DNA of 64,000 nucleotides from SLDF01 sp964537925 (GTDB lineage Bacteria; Bacteroidota; Bacteroidia; Chitinophagales; Saprospiraceae). Under the pieces are notes generated by a model, which was given only the letters and a program-made list of their open reading frames with translations, did not search any database and had not been told where the DNA came from. The first letter of the stretch is position 1; every line of letters begins with the position of its first letter. The stretch lies in the NCBI GenBank assembly GCA_964537925.1, contig CAZICV010000001.1, forward strand, positions 434,001 to 498,000. Direction: 5' to 3'. Positions 8,073 to 16,806 of this stretch are shown here, in pieces. The translations under genes were made by a program, and so were the position numbers.

Positions 8073-8951
8073 ATGACCCAGGTATATTTCAAAGTCCACG
8101 ACAACCCCTCTGAAAAGACCATCATATTCGAAGTGGTGAACTTTTCCGAACCGATCCCTCCGGAGCAGCAAGACCTGGTGCTCAATATCGAGAGTGCACT
8201 CGAGACAATCAGGACTTTATACCGGCAAGATCATACCCAGATCACTAAGAACTATGACCGCCTTCTCCAGATAGCCAGGTTAGGTCTGACTGGAAATCCT
8301 CCGAAGACGGAGTTAGCCGCGAAGATATTGGAGCAGTTCAAAGTTCATATCACCAATAAAGAAGGAGGCATCGTCAAGAGCGCCTACCTGAGAGAATTGG
8401 GGACCAAAGCAATCCGCTTTGGTTTACCTGCTTTACTTACGGGCATTGTGATAAACTACTTTATCTGCTGCGAAAAGACATCACCGCTATGCCTCAATTA
8501 TGTTTACACAGCAGCGCTTCTCGTTCTATGGGCTGGCGCCATGCTCGGAGTCTGGCTCTCACAGACCATCTCGAAGACCCATATTGGTTTTGATGATCTG
8601 GCCCTCATGGACAAGGACAGGCTAGAACCAACTTTCAGGCTTTTATTTACCGGTTTACTGGCAGCAGTTATAGCCATGATGCTGGACTCCAGGCTCATTG
8701 AGATAAGCCTCGGAGAGATAAAATCGTCACAGGTACTGAACGGCAACCGTCATATTCTGACTTTCCTCATAGGAGTGATTCTTGGCCTGAACGAAAAGAT
8801 ATTGGGCAGCACCTTGACCAGCAAAGTTCAAAACATATTCAGCTCTTCATCAAATACTACTCAACCTCAACCTGCTACTGATGGTACGCAGTCAGAGCAA
8901 CAACCGCCCGAGACTCCTGGTGAGGAGGAAGCAAAAAACCCCCAAAAATGA
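8073..8951 (+). CDS. Unrecognised four-helix inner-membrane protein
   Basis: 292-residue protein I do not recognise. The soluble N-terminal part (about residues 1-120) is mixed alpha/beta and moderately charged. It is followed by four hydrophobic segments: FGLPALLTGIVINYF, YVYTAALLVLWAGAMLGVWL, FRLLFTGLLAAVIAMML and ILTFLIGVILGL. The C-terminal tail is low-complexity, rich in Pro, Gln, Glu and Ser (SSSSNTTQPQPATDG onward), and probably disordered. The frame is open to a TTG at 8040, but the ATG at 8073 has an A/G-rich upstream stretch and is preferred. It is alone in its transcription unit, preceded by the 10-bp repeats and convergent with the DUF4221 gene. No function is assigned. Confidence 0.75.
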   Translation: MTQVYFKVHDNPSEKTIIFEVVNFSEPIPPEQQDLVLNIESALETIRTLYRQDHTQITKNYDRLLQIARLGLTGNPPKTELAAKILEQFKVHITNKEGGIVKSAYLRELGTKAIRFGLPALLTGIVINYFICCEKTSPLCLNYVYTAALLVLWAGAMLGVWLSQTISKTHIGFDDLALMDKDRLEPTFRLLFTGLLAAVIAMMLDSRLIEISLGEIKSSQVLNGNRHILTFLIGVILGLNEKILGSTLTSKVQNIFSSSSNTTQPQPATDGTQSEQQPPETPGEEEAKNPQK

Positions 8952-8978
8952 TTCCCGGCGATTGGCCTGGAGGATATC

Positions 8979-10214
8979 CTACCTATACCCCCACGCCACC
9001 CTGAGCAGCGGTATACCCTCACCCGGAGGGTCCATCATGGGGCCGTAGTTGATCACCAGGCCATCCTGGGTCGGTACCGAGAAGTAGACGAACGTACAGG
9101 GTGACGGCAGCATGACCTCGCCCAGGATATCGAGGTTGCGGTCCAGCACCATCAGCGACACCCGCTTGTGGCGGCGCGTCGGCGGCAGTCCGTCCTCCAT
9201 GAGCTGCGGCAGCGCATGATGGTGAAAGCGGTAAAAGCACTCTCTGAAAGGGTCATAGATCAGGTCGGTATAGTATGGGCTGTGCAGCATATGCTTTAGC
9301 AACAACCGCTGTGTCTCCGGCGTACGCTCAAACGAGAGCGGACGCGTCTCACGCTCCTGGTACCGGCTCACTACCCGGTGCCGCCAGATCGTATCCGTAC
9401 CGAAGCGATACCGCCAGACCTCTCCGACCGGCTCGAAGCTGTAGTATACACAACTGTCCGTCACATAGTGGTAGACATTGTTGCGCAGCAGCCCATAATC
9501 AATCTTGTAGAGGAAGTCGGGCCGATAGATACCTGTGAACACCAGCTCCCCGGTCTGCTGATCCAGCCGGCCCAGCAGTCGCTGTTCCTCTTGCCTATGC
9601 CGGCGCCTGTACTCAACCGGGAAGTAGAGATAGCGTCCGTCAGATGAGAAGGTCAGTTCATTGTGGTGTTTCAGGTTAACGGTCACGTCCATCCTGTGCT
9701 CCACCATCGCCGGTATACGATTGAGGTTGACCAGCGAATCACGACCACCCGGATGTACAAAGTACAGATCACCCTCCTCAGTGAGCAGGTAGCAGCTCGT
9801 CGTATCCGACATACGCACGCTCCAGGTCGTACTGCATCGACCGGGATCTCCTGTGACCGGTACCGAATCGACATAGCACAGATCATCCAGGCTGTAGATA
9901 TCCAGGCTGTTGGCATCAGTGGTGGACACTGCCATATAACTCCTGTCTCCCCTGATATACCAGGAGAAGTATCCTCCCCCCATACCGTTGTAGACCTGGT
10001 CCGGCTGTATATGCAGCGAATCAAATGCAAACGAGATCGTATCGTACCTAGCAGCCTCTGTATACATATAGATATCCTGCCGCGTCCGGCTCAGGTGTTG
10101 GTTGCAGGCTCCTGTGAATACAACCGCCAGGAGCAATGACAGGGAGCCGGCGTATATCAGAGGCATGGGTGTTCCAGGCAGCCTCCGGTTCGAGGTAAAC
10201 CACATATGTATCAA
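8979..10214 (-). CDS. DUF4221-like beta-propeller lipoprotein
   Basis: 411-residue protein with a hydrophobic signal and lipobox (LLLAVVFTGAC) near residues 28-38, so it should be anchored in the envelope. The mature part is beta-rich with repeated aromatic/Asp turns (YSLDDLCYV, FVHPGGRDS, YDPFRECFYRF, VLDRNLDILGEV), as in the DUF4221 six-bladed-propeller-like lipoproteins of Bacteroidota. Starts are possible at 10214, 10205 or 10166; the longer forms place two arginines before the hydrophobic core. The Cys-rich mini-lipoprotein gene lies 129 bp upstream on the same strand, separated by a hairpin with a T tract. The function of the family is unknown. Confidence 0.75.
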   Translation of the reverse strand: MIHMWFTSNRRLPGTPMPLIYAGSLSLLLAVVFTGACNQHLSRTRQDIYMYTEAARYDTISFAFDSLHIQPDQVYNGMGGGYFSWYIRGDRSYMAVSTTDANSLDIYSLDDLCYVDSVPVTGDPGRCSTTWSVRMSDTTSCYLLTEEGDLYFVHPGGRDSLVNLNRIPAMVEHRMDVTVNLKHHNELTFSSDGRYLYFPVEYRRRHRQEEQRLLGRLDQQTGELVFTGIYRPDFLYKIDYGLLRNNVYHYVTDSCVYYSFEPVGEVWRYRFGTDTIWRHRVVSRYQERETRPLSFERTPETQRLLLKHMLHSPYYTDLIYDPFRECFYRFHHHALPQLMEDGLPPTRRHKRVSLMVLDRNLDILGEVMLPSPCTFVYFSVPTQDGLVINYGPMMDPPGEGIPLLRVAWGYR

Positions 10215-10232
10215 TGATATTTGTAGCGTTGG

Positions 10233-10260
10233 AAAAAAACCGGTGACCGTCGATCACCGG
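10233..10260 (-). terminator. Intrinsic terminator between the Cys-rich lipoprotein gene and the DUF4221 gene
   Basis: On the minus strand a perfect 7-bp GC-rich stem (CCGGTGA with TCACCGG, 7-base loop, 10240-10260) is followed at once by seven Ts (complement of 10233-10239). This is a textbook intrinsic terminator, placed inside what would otherwise be one transcription unit. A second GC-rich hairpin (arms 10271-10276 and 10288-10293) lies just before it. Confidence 0.75.
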
Positions 10261-10343
10261 GATTTGAAGACCGGGGACGGAGACCGCCCCCGGGTACTCA
10301 AAAAACTATCGGCAACAATGGGAAGAATAGCCGGTGAGCAATG

Positions 10344-10658
10344 TTAGTACTCAGCGCAGTTGGCACACTCAAGACAGGAGAACAGGTGACGGCAATCACC
10401 GTTAGGGCCTGCCTTGCATAGGATACCAGGGCGATCGTTCTGGGCCCGGCAGTAGTACGTCACATACTTCCAGACCGGTTTGTCCGACTCGTACTCCTCC
10501 CAATCGGAGAGATAGATACAGGGAATCGTAGCCCCTGATGGCGATACACAGAGCGATGTTACGCCCGCATCCGAAAATCTGCTCTGCTCCATCAGATCGT
10601 CACCCTTCATACAGGCCGTAACCCCGATCAAAAGCAGCAGGTAAACTAAGTTTTTCAT
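10344..10658 (-). CDS. Cys-rich mini-lipoprotein, unrecognised
   Basis: 104-residue protein with a clear lipoprotein signal (MKNLVYLLLLIGVTAC, lipobox VTAC, lipid cysteine at residue 16). The roughly 88-residue mature part holds eight further cysteines, mostly in the last third (GILCKAGPNGDC, then FSCLECANCAEY), an even number that would allow four disulfides or a metal site. I do not recognise the family. In gut Bacteroidales, small Cys-rich exported NVEALA-type proteins are found beside beta-propeller lipoproteins. The arrangement here is similar although the NVEALA motif itself is absent. The gene precedes the DUF4221 gene, with a terminator between them. Confidence 0.7.
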   Translation of the reverse strand: MKNLVYLLLLIGVTACMKGDDLMEQSRFSDAGVTSLCVSPSGATIPCIYLSDWEEYESDKPVWKYVTYYCRAQNDRPGILCKAGPNGDCRHLFSCLECANCAEY

Positions 10659-11083
10659 GGTGTAAAATTTGGGTTAAAAAAGATAATTGATTGCCAAAAT
10701 GGACATTTTATTTCCACTTAGGATAAAATAATATCCGATTAACAACTCATTAACATTTACGCCATGCTATCAAATAAGGGTATATAAGCCTCTTCCCTCC
10801 GCAGAAATGAGGGCTGGTATGACCTGTATTGCACAAAGCACGACAGCCGTCCTGCCAACTACCAAAGGCAGACAGTAGTCTGAAGGCCTGTGCATAAAGC
10901 TCGCAGATGCAGGTCTATTTTAGCATAAATACAAGTCTGATTCATGATAGATATACACTTGTATATTCTGGCTATCAAGGATTTCGTCCCTCATATCCTG
11001 GCCATTTGCCAACCAAACCGACCTGTCGTCGTTGTACTAGGATACAGGCCCGGCCTGCTCACCCTGAGAAACCGATACCAGAT
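10659..11083. other. Divergent intergenic region, mini-lipoprotein gene to TPR gene
   Basis: About 425 bp without a supported gene. The left 130 bp are AT-rich and should hold the minus-strand promoter of the mini-lipoprotein gene. Two small inverted repeats lie there: AAAATG/CATTTT with a 2-bp spacer (10696-10709) and GGATA/TATCC with a 6-bp spacer (10721-10736). Further right are 8-bp arms ATACAAGT (10929-10936) and ACTTGTAT (10957-10964). None is strong enough to name. The frame of the TPR gene stays open back to 10907 but has no protein-like character there. Confidence 0.45.
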
Positions 11084-11512
11084 ATGATCTTCGATCCTGA
11101 GAATACCGTCGTCAAGCTCTGTGTACAAGCGCTGGAGCATGAAGGAGACGGCAGCGATACAGCCCTGCAGCTATGCCGGCAGGCCTGGAGCAGCGCCACC
11201 AGTGACCTCGAGCGCTTCACCGCAGCACACTACCTGGCCAGGCAGCAAGACGGCCCTGCGGACAAGCTCGTCTGGGACCGCACCGCACTGGACCTGGCGC
11301 TCCGCATAGTCCAGCCAGGTATAGAAAGCGCCTGGCCCTCGCTGTACCTCAATGTAGGCCGCTGCTACGAAGACCTGGGCGACACGACCGAAGCATTGAA
11401 TCACTACCGGCTGGCTGAGTCCTACGCAGCACATCTGGGCGAGGATGGGTACGGTCACATGATCCGTAAGGGTATACTTGCAGGCCTGGGAAGAGTCAGC
11501 GCGGGGGAGTGA
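11084..11512 (+). CDS. Small TPR-like cytoplasmic protein
   Basis: 142-residue protein starting at ATG 11084 (MIFDPENTVVKLC). It has helical TPR-type repeats: ALQLCRQAWSSATSDLERFTAAHYLARQQ, then WPSLYLNVGRCYEDLGDTTEALNHYRLAESYA, which carries the consensus alternation of small and aromatic residues. Close relatives with the same opening (IFDPENxVVKLC) occur across Bacteroidota and are sometimes mislabelled as rRNA methyltransferases; nothing here supports an enzyme. There is no signal peptide. The role is probably protein-protein contact. The longer upstream frame was rejected because it lacks family similarity. Confidence 0.75.
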   Translation: MIFDPENTVVKLCVQALEHEGDGSDTALQLCRQAWSSATSDLERFTAAHYLARQQDGPADKLVWDRTALDLALRIVQPGIESAWPSLYLNVGRCYEDLGDTTEALNHYRLAESYAAHLGEDGYGHMIRKGILAGLGRVSAGE

Positions 11513-11763
11513 CCATAAGCGACCTGATTCTGCCTTGGCAATGCTCGTCTTTTCCTTCCTCGCAAAAGCACAAAAGTTCAACGTTCTTTTCCCACACCTG
11601 GGATAAAGCGGACTAACCCACACCTACTCCATTCCCGCGATAATCGAAATCACTCTACTATATAAATAAAAACAATACACCTTCATAAATCAGACTTGGA
11701 TGAATATATTCACCAAATAAATGGCATTTCAAAAGACACAAGTATAGTTACAACTAAACTTTT

Positions 11764-12231
11764 ATGCCTGATTTCGCGTTAAAAGACCTAAAAGCTTCGG
11801 GAGGTCGGCACAAGATTTATGCGCTCGTAGTAGATAGTTCATGTAATTATGATCAATTTATAGATGAGTATTGCAAAGTGCACGCTATTGAGAAATCCGG
11901 GCTGCTGGACAACAAAAAGATAGCAGCCAAAGAGTTAAAGACGATACTTGCTACCGTCGACATTTTATCTACCGGTGGTGCCATACTTCCCGACAAGAAA
12001 AGAAACCTGCAAAAAAGTGGTGGTCGTCTGAACGTCCAATACCCATGTTTCGAGATCAGGTACAAAAGAATAAGGGTCTATATCGCCGATTTACGACCAA
12101 GAGGGTATATTCTGGTCAGTGCCCAATTCAGCAAAACAGACAAAGACCAGAAAAAGCACCTGACTGATATCTTCTGGCCTATTATTGCCAAACTTGATAA
12201 AGAGAAAGATTATGACATTACTGCTAAGTGA
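11764..12231 (+). CDS. Putative RelE/HigB-like toxin of a toxin-antitoxin pair
   Basis: 155-residue basic protein. The C-terminal half (FEIRYKRIRVYIADLRPRGYILVSAQFSKTDKDQKKHLTDIFWP) resembles the core strands and final helix of RelE/HigB-type mRNA interferases: an Arg-rich strand, a strand ending in a lysine-rich loop, then a helix. The next gene encodes an XRE protein and overlaps by 20 bp, the toxin-first order of HigBA-like systems. The N-terminal half (about 80 residues) is longer than in small HigB toxins and I cannot place it. The toxin call rests mainly on gene order and the C-terminal pattern, so it is moderate. Confidence 0.6.
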   Translation: MPDFALKDLKASGGRHKIYALVVDSSCNYDQFIDEYCKVHAIEKSGLLDNKKIAAKELKTILATVDILSTGGAILPDKKRNLQKSGGRLNVQYPCFEIRYKRIRVYIADLRPRGYILVSAQFSKTDKDQKKHLTDIFWPIIAKLDKEKDYDITAK

Positions 12232-12583
12232 TCTGACCCAATCAGAAGAACATTTCCTGACCAGGATACAGCATGATCTGTACTGGGCAGTAGACGAGTA
12301 CCTGAAAGACAATGATATGACCCGGACTGCATTTGCCGAAAAACTGGGCGTATCGAAAGGCTATATTTCACAGGTACTTAATGACGGATTTGACCATAAG
12401 CTTTCCAAACTCATCGAACTGGCATTGGCCGTCGGCAAAGCCCCTGTCATAACATTCGTTGGTCTGGAGAATTATGAAGAATACCTGAATGCCCGAAAAT
12501 CAGTACCTGTAACCGATAGGGATCCTGAGAACAGGCATAACCCTGACCTTAAACCCAGACGTCGCAAGTCCAGATCGTCTTAG
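12212..12583 (+). CDS. XRE-family HTH antitoxin-like regulator
   Basis: 123-residue protein from ATG 12212, preceded by AAGAGAAAG, a good ribosome site inside the end of the upstream gene. A canonical helix-turn-helix is seen at about residues 35-57 (RTAFAEKLGVSKGYISQVLN), followed by LSKLIELALAVGKAPVITF, as in HigA-like antitoxins. The C-terminus is very basic (PRRRKSRS) and probably disordered. The 20-bp overlap with the putative toxin gene indicates coupled translation. It would bind the operon promoter upstream of 11764 and neutralise the toxin; both are inferred from the family. Confidence 0.75.
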   Translation: MTLLLSDLTQSEEHFLTRIQHDLYWAVDEYLKDNDMTRTAFAEKLGVSKGYISQVLNDGFDHKLSKLIELALAVGKAPVITFVGLENYEEYLNARKSVPVTDRDPENRHNPDLKPRRRKSRSS

Positions 12584-12604
12584 AAATATCAAATTTCCTC
12601 CCGC

Positions 12605-15157
12605 TCAAAAATCCACCCTTACCCGGAGGTTGATCCGGCGCGAAGTGAGGTGATTGGGTATGGCGTACTGCACATTGTAGATCGACTTGATCCAGGTATT
12701 GTTGGCCACATTGGCCATCTGCAGCAGGTTAAACACCTCCAGGCTCACCCAGGTACTCTCCGTGAACCGCAGGAAATGCCCTGGCTTCTTTTCCAGCTTG
12801 CTCTTGTCCCATAGCTGCCAGGAGAAACCGATATCCACCCTGCGATAGGGCGAGTACCGGTAGGTATTGCGATAGACCCGGTTGTTCTCCGGTAGCCCGA
12901 AAGGCATCCCTGTGCCGTAGGTAAAGCTCATATGCACCTTGAAGTCCTCGTTGCGCGGCAGGTAGTCCTGGAAGTATACTGAGAAGAGCATGACCTGGTC
13001 CGTAGGGCGCGGTACATCGCTGACCTCATACCCCTGCGGATCGCCGATATCGCGGCGCATATGCGTCACCCCGCGCAACTGCTCCCGCACGCGCAGAAAC
13101 GATACGTTGAACCAGGACTCCACACCCGGCACAAACTCGCCGTTGAGCCGCAGATCCACACCTGCTACATAGCCGTCGGCGTCGTTCTCCCCGCTGTAGC
13201 GGATGCGCACATTGTCCACGTCATAGGACACCAGGTCCCAGAGTTGCTTGTAGTAGGTCTCCGCGATCAGCCGGTACTTGACCGGGTGCTCATCACCGGC
13301 CGTGAAGTCATAGGTCACCCCGGCCAGCAGGTGCGACGATTTTTGTGCGCGCACATCCGTATTGAGCGTGCCGTCGAGGCGGCGTAGCTCCCGGTAGAAG
13401 GCGGGCTGATGATACCAGCCCGCTGCCAGGCGATAGGATATATCCCGGTCGTTGTGCAGGGGCTTGTACGAGAGCTGGGCGCGCGGCGCTACCAGCCACT
13501 CGCCGTTGAGATTCCAGTAGTTGGCTCTGATACCGTAGGTAAACTGGAGTTCATAGCGGTCCTCCCTGCGGGAGGTATAGATATCCTGGATGAATGCGCT
13601 GAAACGCGCGGACTCCAGGAAGTTCTGACTCTTGTATACACGCCTTACATTGACCTGGGTCTCATCGTGTATCAGTGAGTACCCGGCCGAGTCGAGGCGT
13701 TCCCACTCGTTGATCCGGTCTTCGATCCGCTCGTACTGTATCCGCGCGCCCCACTGTACGAAGTCCGATGCCGTGCGGCGTGTATCGCCCGTGGCCTTTT
13801 GGAGCTCGATACCACCCTTCCACTCCAGGTTGGTCACATTGGCCTGCAGGTAGTTGCGTACGAAGCTGTGCTGGACACCTTCACCCAGGACGGCCACCTC
13901 CTCTCCGGCCTCCTCCGATCCGAGGTTGGTCTCGATCTCCACCAGTCTGTAGCTGCCGATGATATCGATCCGTTCGTTCTCATTGCTCCGGTAGGTAGAC
14001 ACCAGCCATTTCATATACATGGGGTTGCGCTTGCGGTCCGGCAGCCAGGTGAGCGACACACCGTGAAACCAGGTCGTGAAGTCATCGACCTCCTGCCCCT
14101 CGTACTGCGTACGCAGGCTCAGTGAGAAGTTGATCAGCCCCGTGCCCGAGCGCCCCGAGGCAGGCTTGAACCGAAACAGGCTGCTGTTGAAATTGCCGAG
14201 GTACGCGAGCTGCAGGTCCCGTGTCAGGTCATAGGTCAGGTAGGCCTGCACATCCGAGAAGTCGGGTATATACTCGCCTGTGACATCGAGCGTATTCAGC
14301 AGGTATCGCGTGGTCTTGTACCGGGCTCCTGCCAGGTAGCGAAACTTGCGGTAGCCGTCCTGCCCCAGTGCACGGGAGCCTTCCACGTGAGCGCTACCGC
14401 CCAGGAAACTGGCGCTGGCCGACCCTTTGAACTCCTCCGGCAGCTTGTAGCGCACATCAAGCACTGAGGACTGCTTGTCGCCGTACCGGGCCTGGAATCC
14501 GCCGGAAGAAAAATAAAGGTCCCGGACCAGGTCCATATTGGCAAAGGTCAGTCCCTCCTGCTGGCCCGACCGGATGAGCTGTGGCCGGTATATCTCGAAA
14601 TCATTGACGTATATCAGGTTTTCGTCGTAGTTGCCGCCACGTACATTGTATTGAGAGCTCAGTTCCCCACCGGTACCCCCGCTCGCGCCCAGCGCGATAT
14701 GCGGCAGGATACTCTCCAGGTTGCCGGAGGTAGTGGGCAGGTACTTCAGTTTGGATACATCCTCGCGGATCAGGCCGGGCTGATCCAGCCGCCGGTCGGT
14801 CACCTCCGCCTGGATAGAAGCTTCTGAGAGCTGTAGCCTGAGATTGAGCTCCCGGCGCTCTCCCGCACGCAGGTCACGCAACACGCGCTGCTGCTCCGCG
14901 TACCCTATGCGGGAGACTGTCAGTACCACAGAGTCTGCTACAGGCAGTTGCAGGCTATACCGGCCTCGCTGATCTGTCTGCACCGCATGCGTGGATCCGG
15001 CGACGAATACATTGACAAACTCCAGCGCCTGACCGTTGTCAGCATCCGTGATACGGCCTACGACCGTGCAGAGGGACTCCTGTGCGGCCAGTGAGCCGCG
15101 GAGGCCCGGTAGAGCAATGATACAGCAGGTATAAAACAGTAGACGGTACAGATGCAT
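12605..15157 (-). CDS. TonB-dependent receptor with CarboxypepD_reg-like N-terminal domain
   Basis: 850-residue outer-membrane receptor from the ATG at 15157. Order of parts: a signal peptide ending SLAAQ, a carboxypeptidase-regulatory-like beta domain (VVGRITDADNGQALEFVNVFV, residues about 30-110), a plug domain (QYNVRGGNYDENLIYVNDFEIY, about 150-180), then a long beta-barrel of aromatic-ended strands finishing in the terminal phenylalanine of RVRVDF. It imports a substrate with TonB energy. No SusD partner is adjacent, so it is not a standard polysaccharide-utilisation pair. It lies 31 bp after rpe and may be cotranscribed. The substrate is unknown. Confidence 0.93.
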   Translation of the reverse strand: MHLYRLLFYTCCIIALPGLRGSLAAQESLCTVVGRITDADNGQALEFVNVFVAGSTHAVQTDQRGRYSLQLPVADSVVLTVSRIGYAEQQRVLRDLRAGERRELNLRLQLSEASIQAEVTDRRLDQPGLIREDVSKLKYLPTTSGNLESILPHIALGASGGTGGELSSQYNVRGGNYDENLIYVNDFEIYRPQLIRSGQQEGLTFANMDLVRDLYFSSGGFQARYGDKQSSVLDVRYKLPEEFKGSASASFLGGSAHVEGSRALGQDGYRKFRYLAGARYKTTRYLLNTLDVTGEYIPDFSDVQAYLTYDLTRDLQLAYLGNFNSSLFRFKPASGRSGTGLINFSLSLRTQYEGQEVDDFTTWFHGVSLTWLPDRKRNPMYMKWLVSTYRSNENERIDIIGSYRLVEIETNLGSEEAGEEVAVLGEGVQHSFVRNYLQANVTNLEWKGGIELQKATGDTRRTASDFVQWGARIQYERIEDRINEWERLDSAGYSLIHDETQVNVRRVYKSQNFLESARFSAFIQDIYTSRREDRYELQFTYGIRANYWNLNGEWLVAPRAQLSYKPLHNDRDISYRLAAGWYHQPAFYRELRRLDGTLNTDVRAQKSSHLLAGVTYDFTAGDEHPVKYRLIAETYYKQLWDLVSYDVDNVRIRYSGENDADGYVAGVDLRLNGEFVPGVESWFNVSFLRVREQLRGVTHMRRDIGDPQGYEVSDVPRPTDQVMLFSVYFQDYLPRNEDFKVHMSFTYGTGMPFGLPENNRVYRNTYRYSPYRRVDIGFSWQLWDKSKLEKKPGHFLRFTESTWVSLEVFNLLQMANVANNTWIKSIYNVQYAIPNHLTSRRINLRVRVDF

Positions 15158-15188
15158 ATATGTGGACTTGCGCAATGAACAACGCTTA

Positions 15189-15878
15189 TCAGGCGATCAT
15201 CTTGTCCGTGCCGGACTTTTTAAGGGCATCGATCATGGCTACAGGATCCTGCGCACGAAATACGGCGCTGCCTGCTACCAGCACATTGGCCCCGTGATGC
15301 ACCAGGTCTGCCGCATTATCCTTCACGACGCCGCCGTCCACTTCGATCAGCAGGTCTTCACGGCCGACGCTGAAAGCCAGGTCACGCAGTTGGCGGACCT
15401 TCCGGTAAGTCGTCTCTATGAATCGCTGGCCGCCAAATCCCGGGTTGACAGACATCACGCAGACCATATCGATATAGGGAAGTATCTCCTCCAGTGCCTG
15501 CACCGGCGTATGGGGGTTGATCGCCACGCCTGCGCGCACGCCCAGGTTGCGGATCTGTTCGATGTTGCGGTGCAGGTGCGGGCAGGCCTCGATGTGTACC
15601 GAGATCATGTGTGCCCCGGCCTCCGCGAAGCCCGGCACATAACGCTCCGGCTCTACGATCATCAGGTGTACGTCCAGGGGCTTGCTTGCCAGCTTGCCGA
15701 TCGCCTCTACGATGAACATGCCGAAACTGATATTGGGCACGAAGCGGCCGTCCATCACATCTACGTGAAGCCAGTCCGCCCGGCTGCTGTTGACCATCGC
15801 GATCTCTTCTGCGAGCCGTGTAAAGTCTGCCGCCAGTACAGACGGCGCTATCAAGGGAAAATCAGTATTGTCTTGCAT
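15189..15878 (-). CDS. rpe: Ribulose-phosphate 3-epimerase
   Basis: 229-residue TIM-barrel enzyme of family-typical length. Motifs seen: IAPSVLAADFTRLAEEI at the N-terminus, LHVDVMDGRFVPNISFG with the catalytic Asp and metal ligands, DVHLMI, VMSVNPGFGGQRFI and VDGGV near the C-terminus with the second catalytic Asp. It interconverts ribulose-5-phosphate and xylulose-5-phosphate in the pentose phosphate pathway in the cytoplasm. The ATG at 15878 is the family start; the longer open frame runs antisense-like through the neighbouring exonuclease gene. It lies between the exonuclease and receptor genes on the same strand. Confidence 0.97.
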   Translation of the reverse strand: MQDNTDFPLIAPSVLAADFTRLAEEIAMVNSSRADWLHVDVMDGRFVPNISFGMFIVEAIGKLASKPLDVHLMIVEPERYVPGFAEAGAHMISVHIEACPHLHRNIEQIRNLGVRAGVAINPHTPVQALEEILPYIDMVCVMSVNPGFGGQRFIETTYRKVRQLRDLAFSVGREDLLIEVDGGVVKDNAADLVHHGANVLVAGSAVFRAQDPVAMIDALKKSGTDKMIA

Positions 15879-15931
15879 GAATGGGGGAATAAGTATTTTC
15901 TCGGTATAAGGATTCGGATAAGCCCGGCTGC

Positions 15932-16684
15932 TCAGGGCTCTGCCTTGACGATAAGCTCCTCCCGGACCAGGTTCAGGTACTGGTAGCGCAGCAGCAGGTT
16001 GGCCACCGTGACCACATCCTGTTCGCAGTAAGCCGCTATCCTGGGCAGGTCGCCGTCCTGCCAGTATACCCGCCCGACCATGCTGCCGTCGATATCGCTC
16101 TTGGACGAAGGTATGTCGAGTATAGTCGTCAGCAGATCCAGAGAAGTATAGTGCTTGATATCGCCAAACTTCCACAGTTCCATCGTGTCGAGCAGGTGCT
16201 TGGTCTCCCAGGGCTTCTTCCCGCTCAGGTTGATGATACCGGGCAGGGGGATACGATGGATCACCATGCGCCGGCAGATATACGGTATATCGAATTCCCG
16301 GATATTGTGTCCGCACAGGAAGGACCTGGCCGGATCGGGATAGCGGGTCTGCAGCAGATCCGCGAAGGCGATCAACAGGTCCCGCTCATCATCTCCTGCA
16401 AAGGATTTGGTGCGCATACCAAATCCCCCGTCCTCGGACTTATACAGGATACCTACGGATATACAGATGATCTTGCCGAACTCACTGTATATAGCTGCCC
16501 GGTCTTCGTAGACCTGCGCCAGCTGCTCTTCGTCGGGGGGCGTTTCCTGGTTGCGCAGCAGTACCTGGGCCCTGCGCTTCCAGTGTGATTGCATTTTTTC
16601 GGGCAATTCCTGCAATCCGGATAGCTGGGATACCGTTTCAATATCTATAAACAAGATCTTTCTCCATTCAAGATCACCAACCAT
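15932..16684 (-). CDS. DEDDy-type 3'-5' exonuclease (PolB exonuclease-like)
   Basis: 250-residue protein matching the family of predicted 3'-5' exonucleases related to the DNA polymerase B proofreading domain. Exo I is FIDIETV (residues about 12-18), Exo II is LCGHNIREFDIPYI, and Exo III is YCEQDVVTVANLLLRY with the tyrosine of the DEDDy type. The four acidic metal ligands are therefore present. Such stand-alone exonucleases act on single-stranded DNA or RNA; the cellular role is not settled. It is the first gene of a minus-strand run continuing into rpe and the TonB-dependent receptor. Confidence 0.87.
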   Translation of the reverse strand: MVGDLEWRKILFIDIETVSQLSGLQELPEKMQSHWKRRAQVLLRNQETPPDEEQLAQVYEDRAAIYSEFGKIICISVGILYKSEDGGFGMRTKSFAGDDERDLLIAFADLLQTRYPDPARSFLCGHNIREFDIPYICRRMVIHRIPLPGIINLSGKKPWETKHLLDTMELWKFGDIKHYTSLDLLTTILDIPSSKSDIDGSMVGRVYWQDGDLPRIAAYCEQDVVTVANLLLRYQYLNLVREELIVKAEP

Positions 16685-16806
16685 ACGCCAGCTTATTGAG
16701 TAAATTTACCTGCAAGAGCATCCGGGAAAAGCAGTATCTTACGGTCAGCTCAACAATTACAACATCAAATATATTTAATATTACATAAACCAATAAAAGC
16801 AAGCGT

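Noticed and set aside
10929..10964. 8-bp inverted repeat with a 20-base spacer upstream of the small TPR gene
   Set aside because: Short arms, long AT-rich spacer and no promoter context; likely chance.
15162..15986. 274-codon frame antisense to rpe
   Set aside because: rpe has all its catalytic motifs on the other strand; this frame is His/Arg-rich noise.
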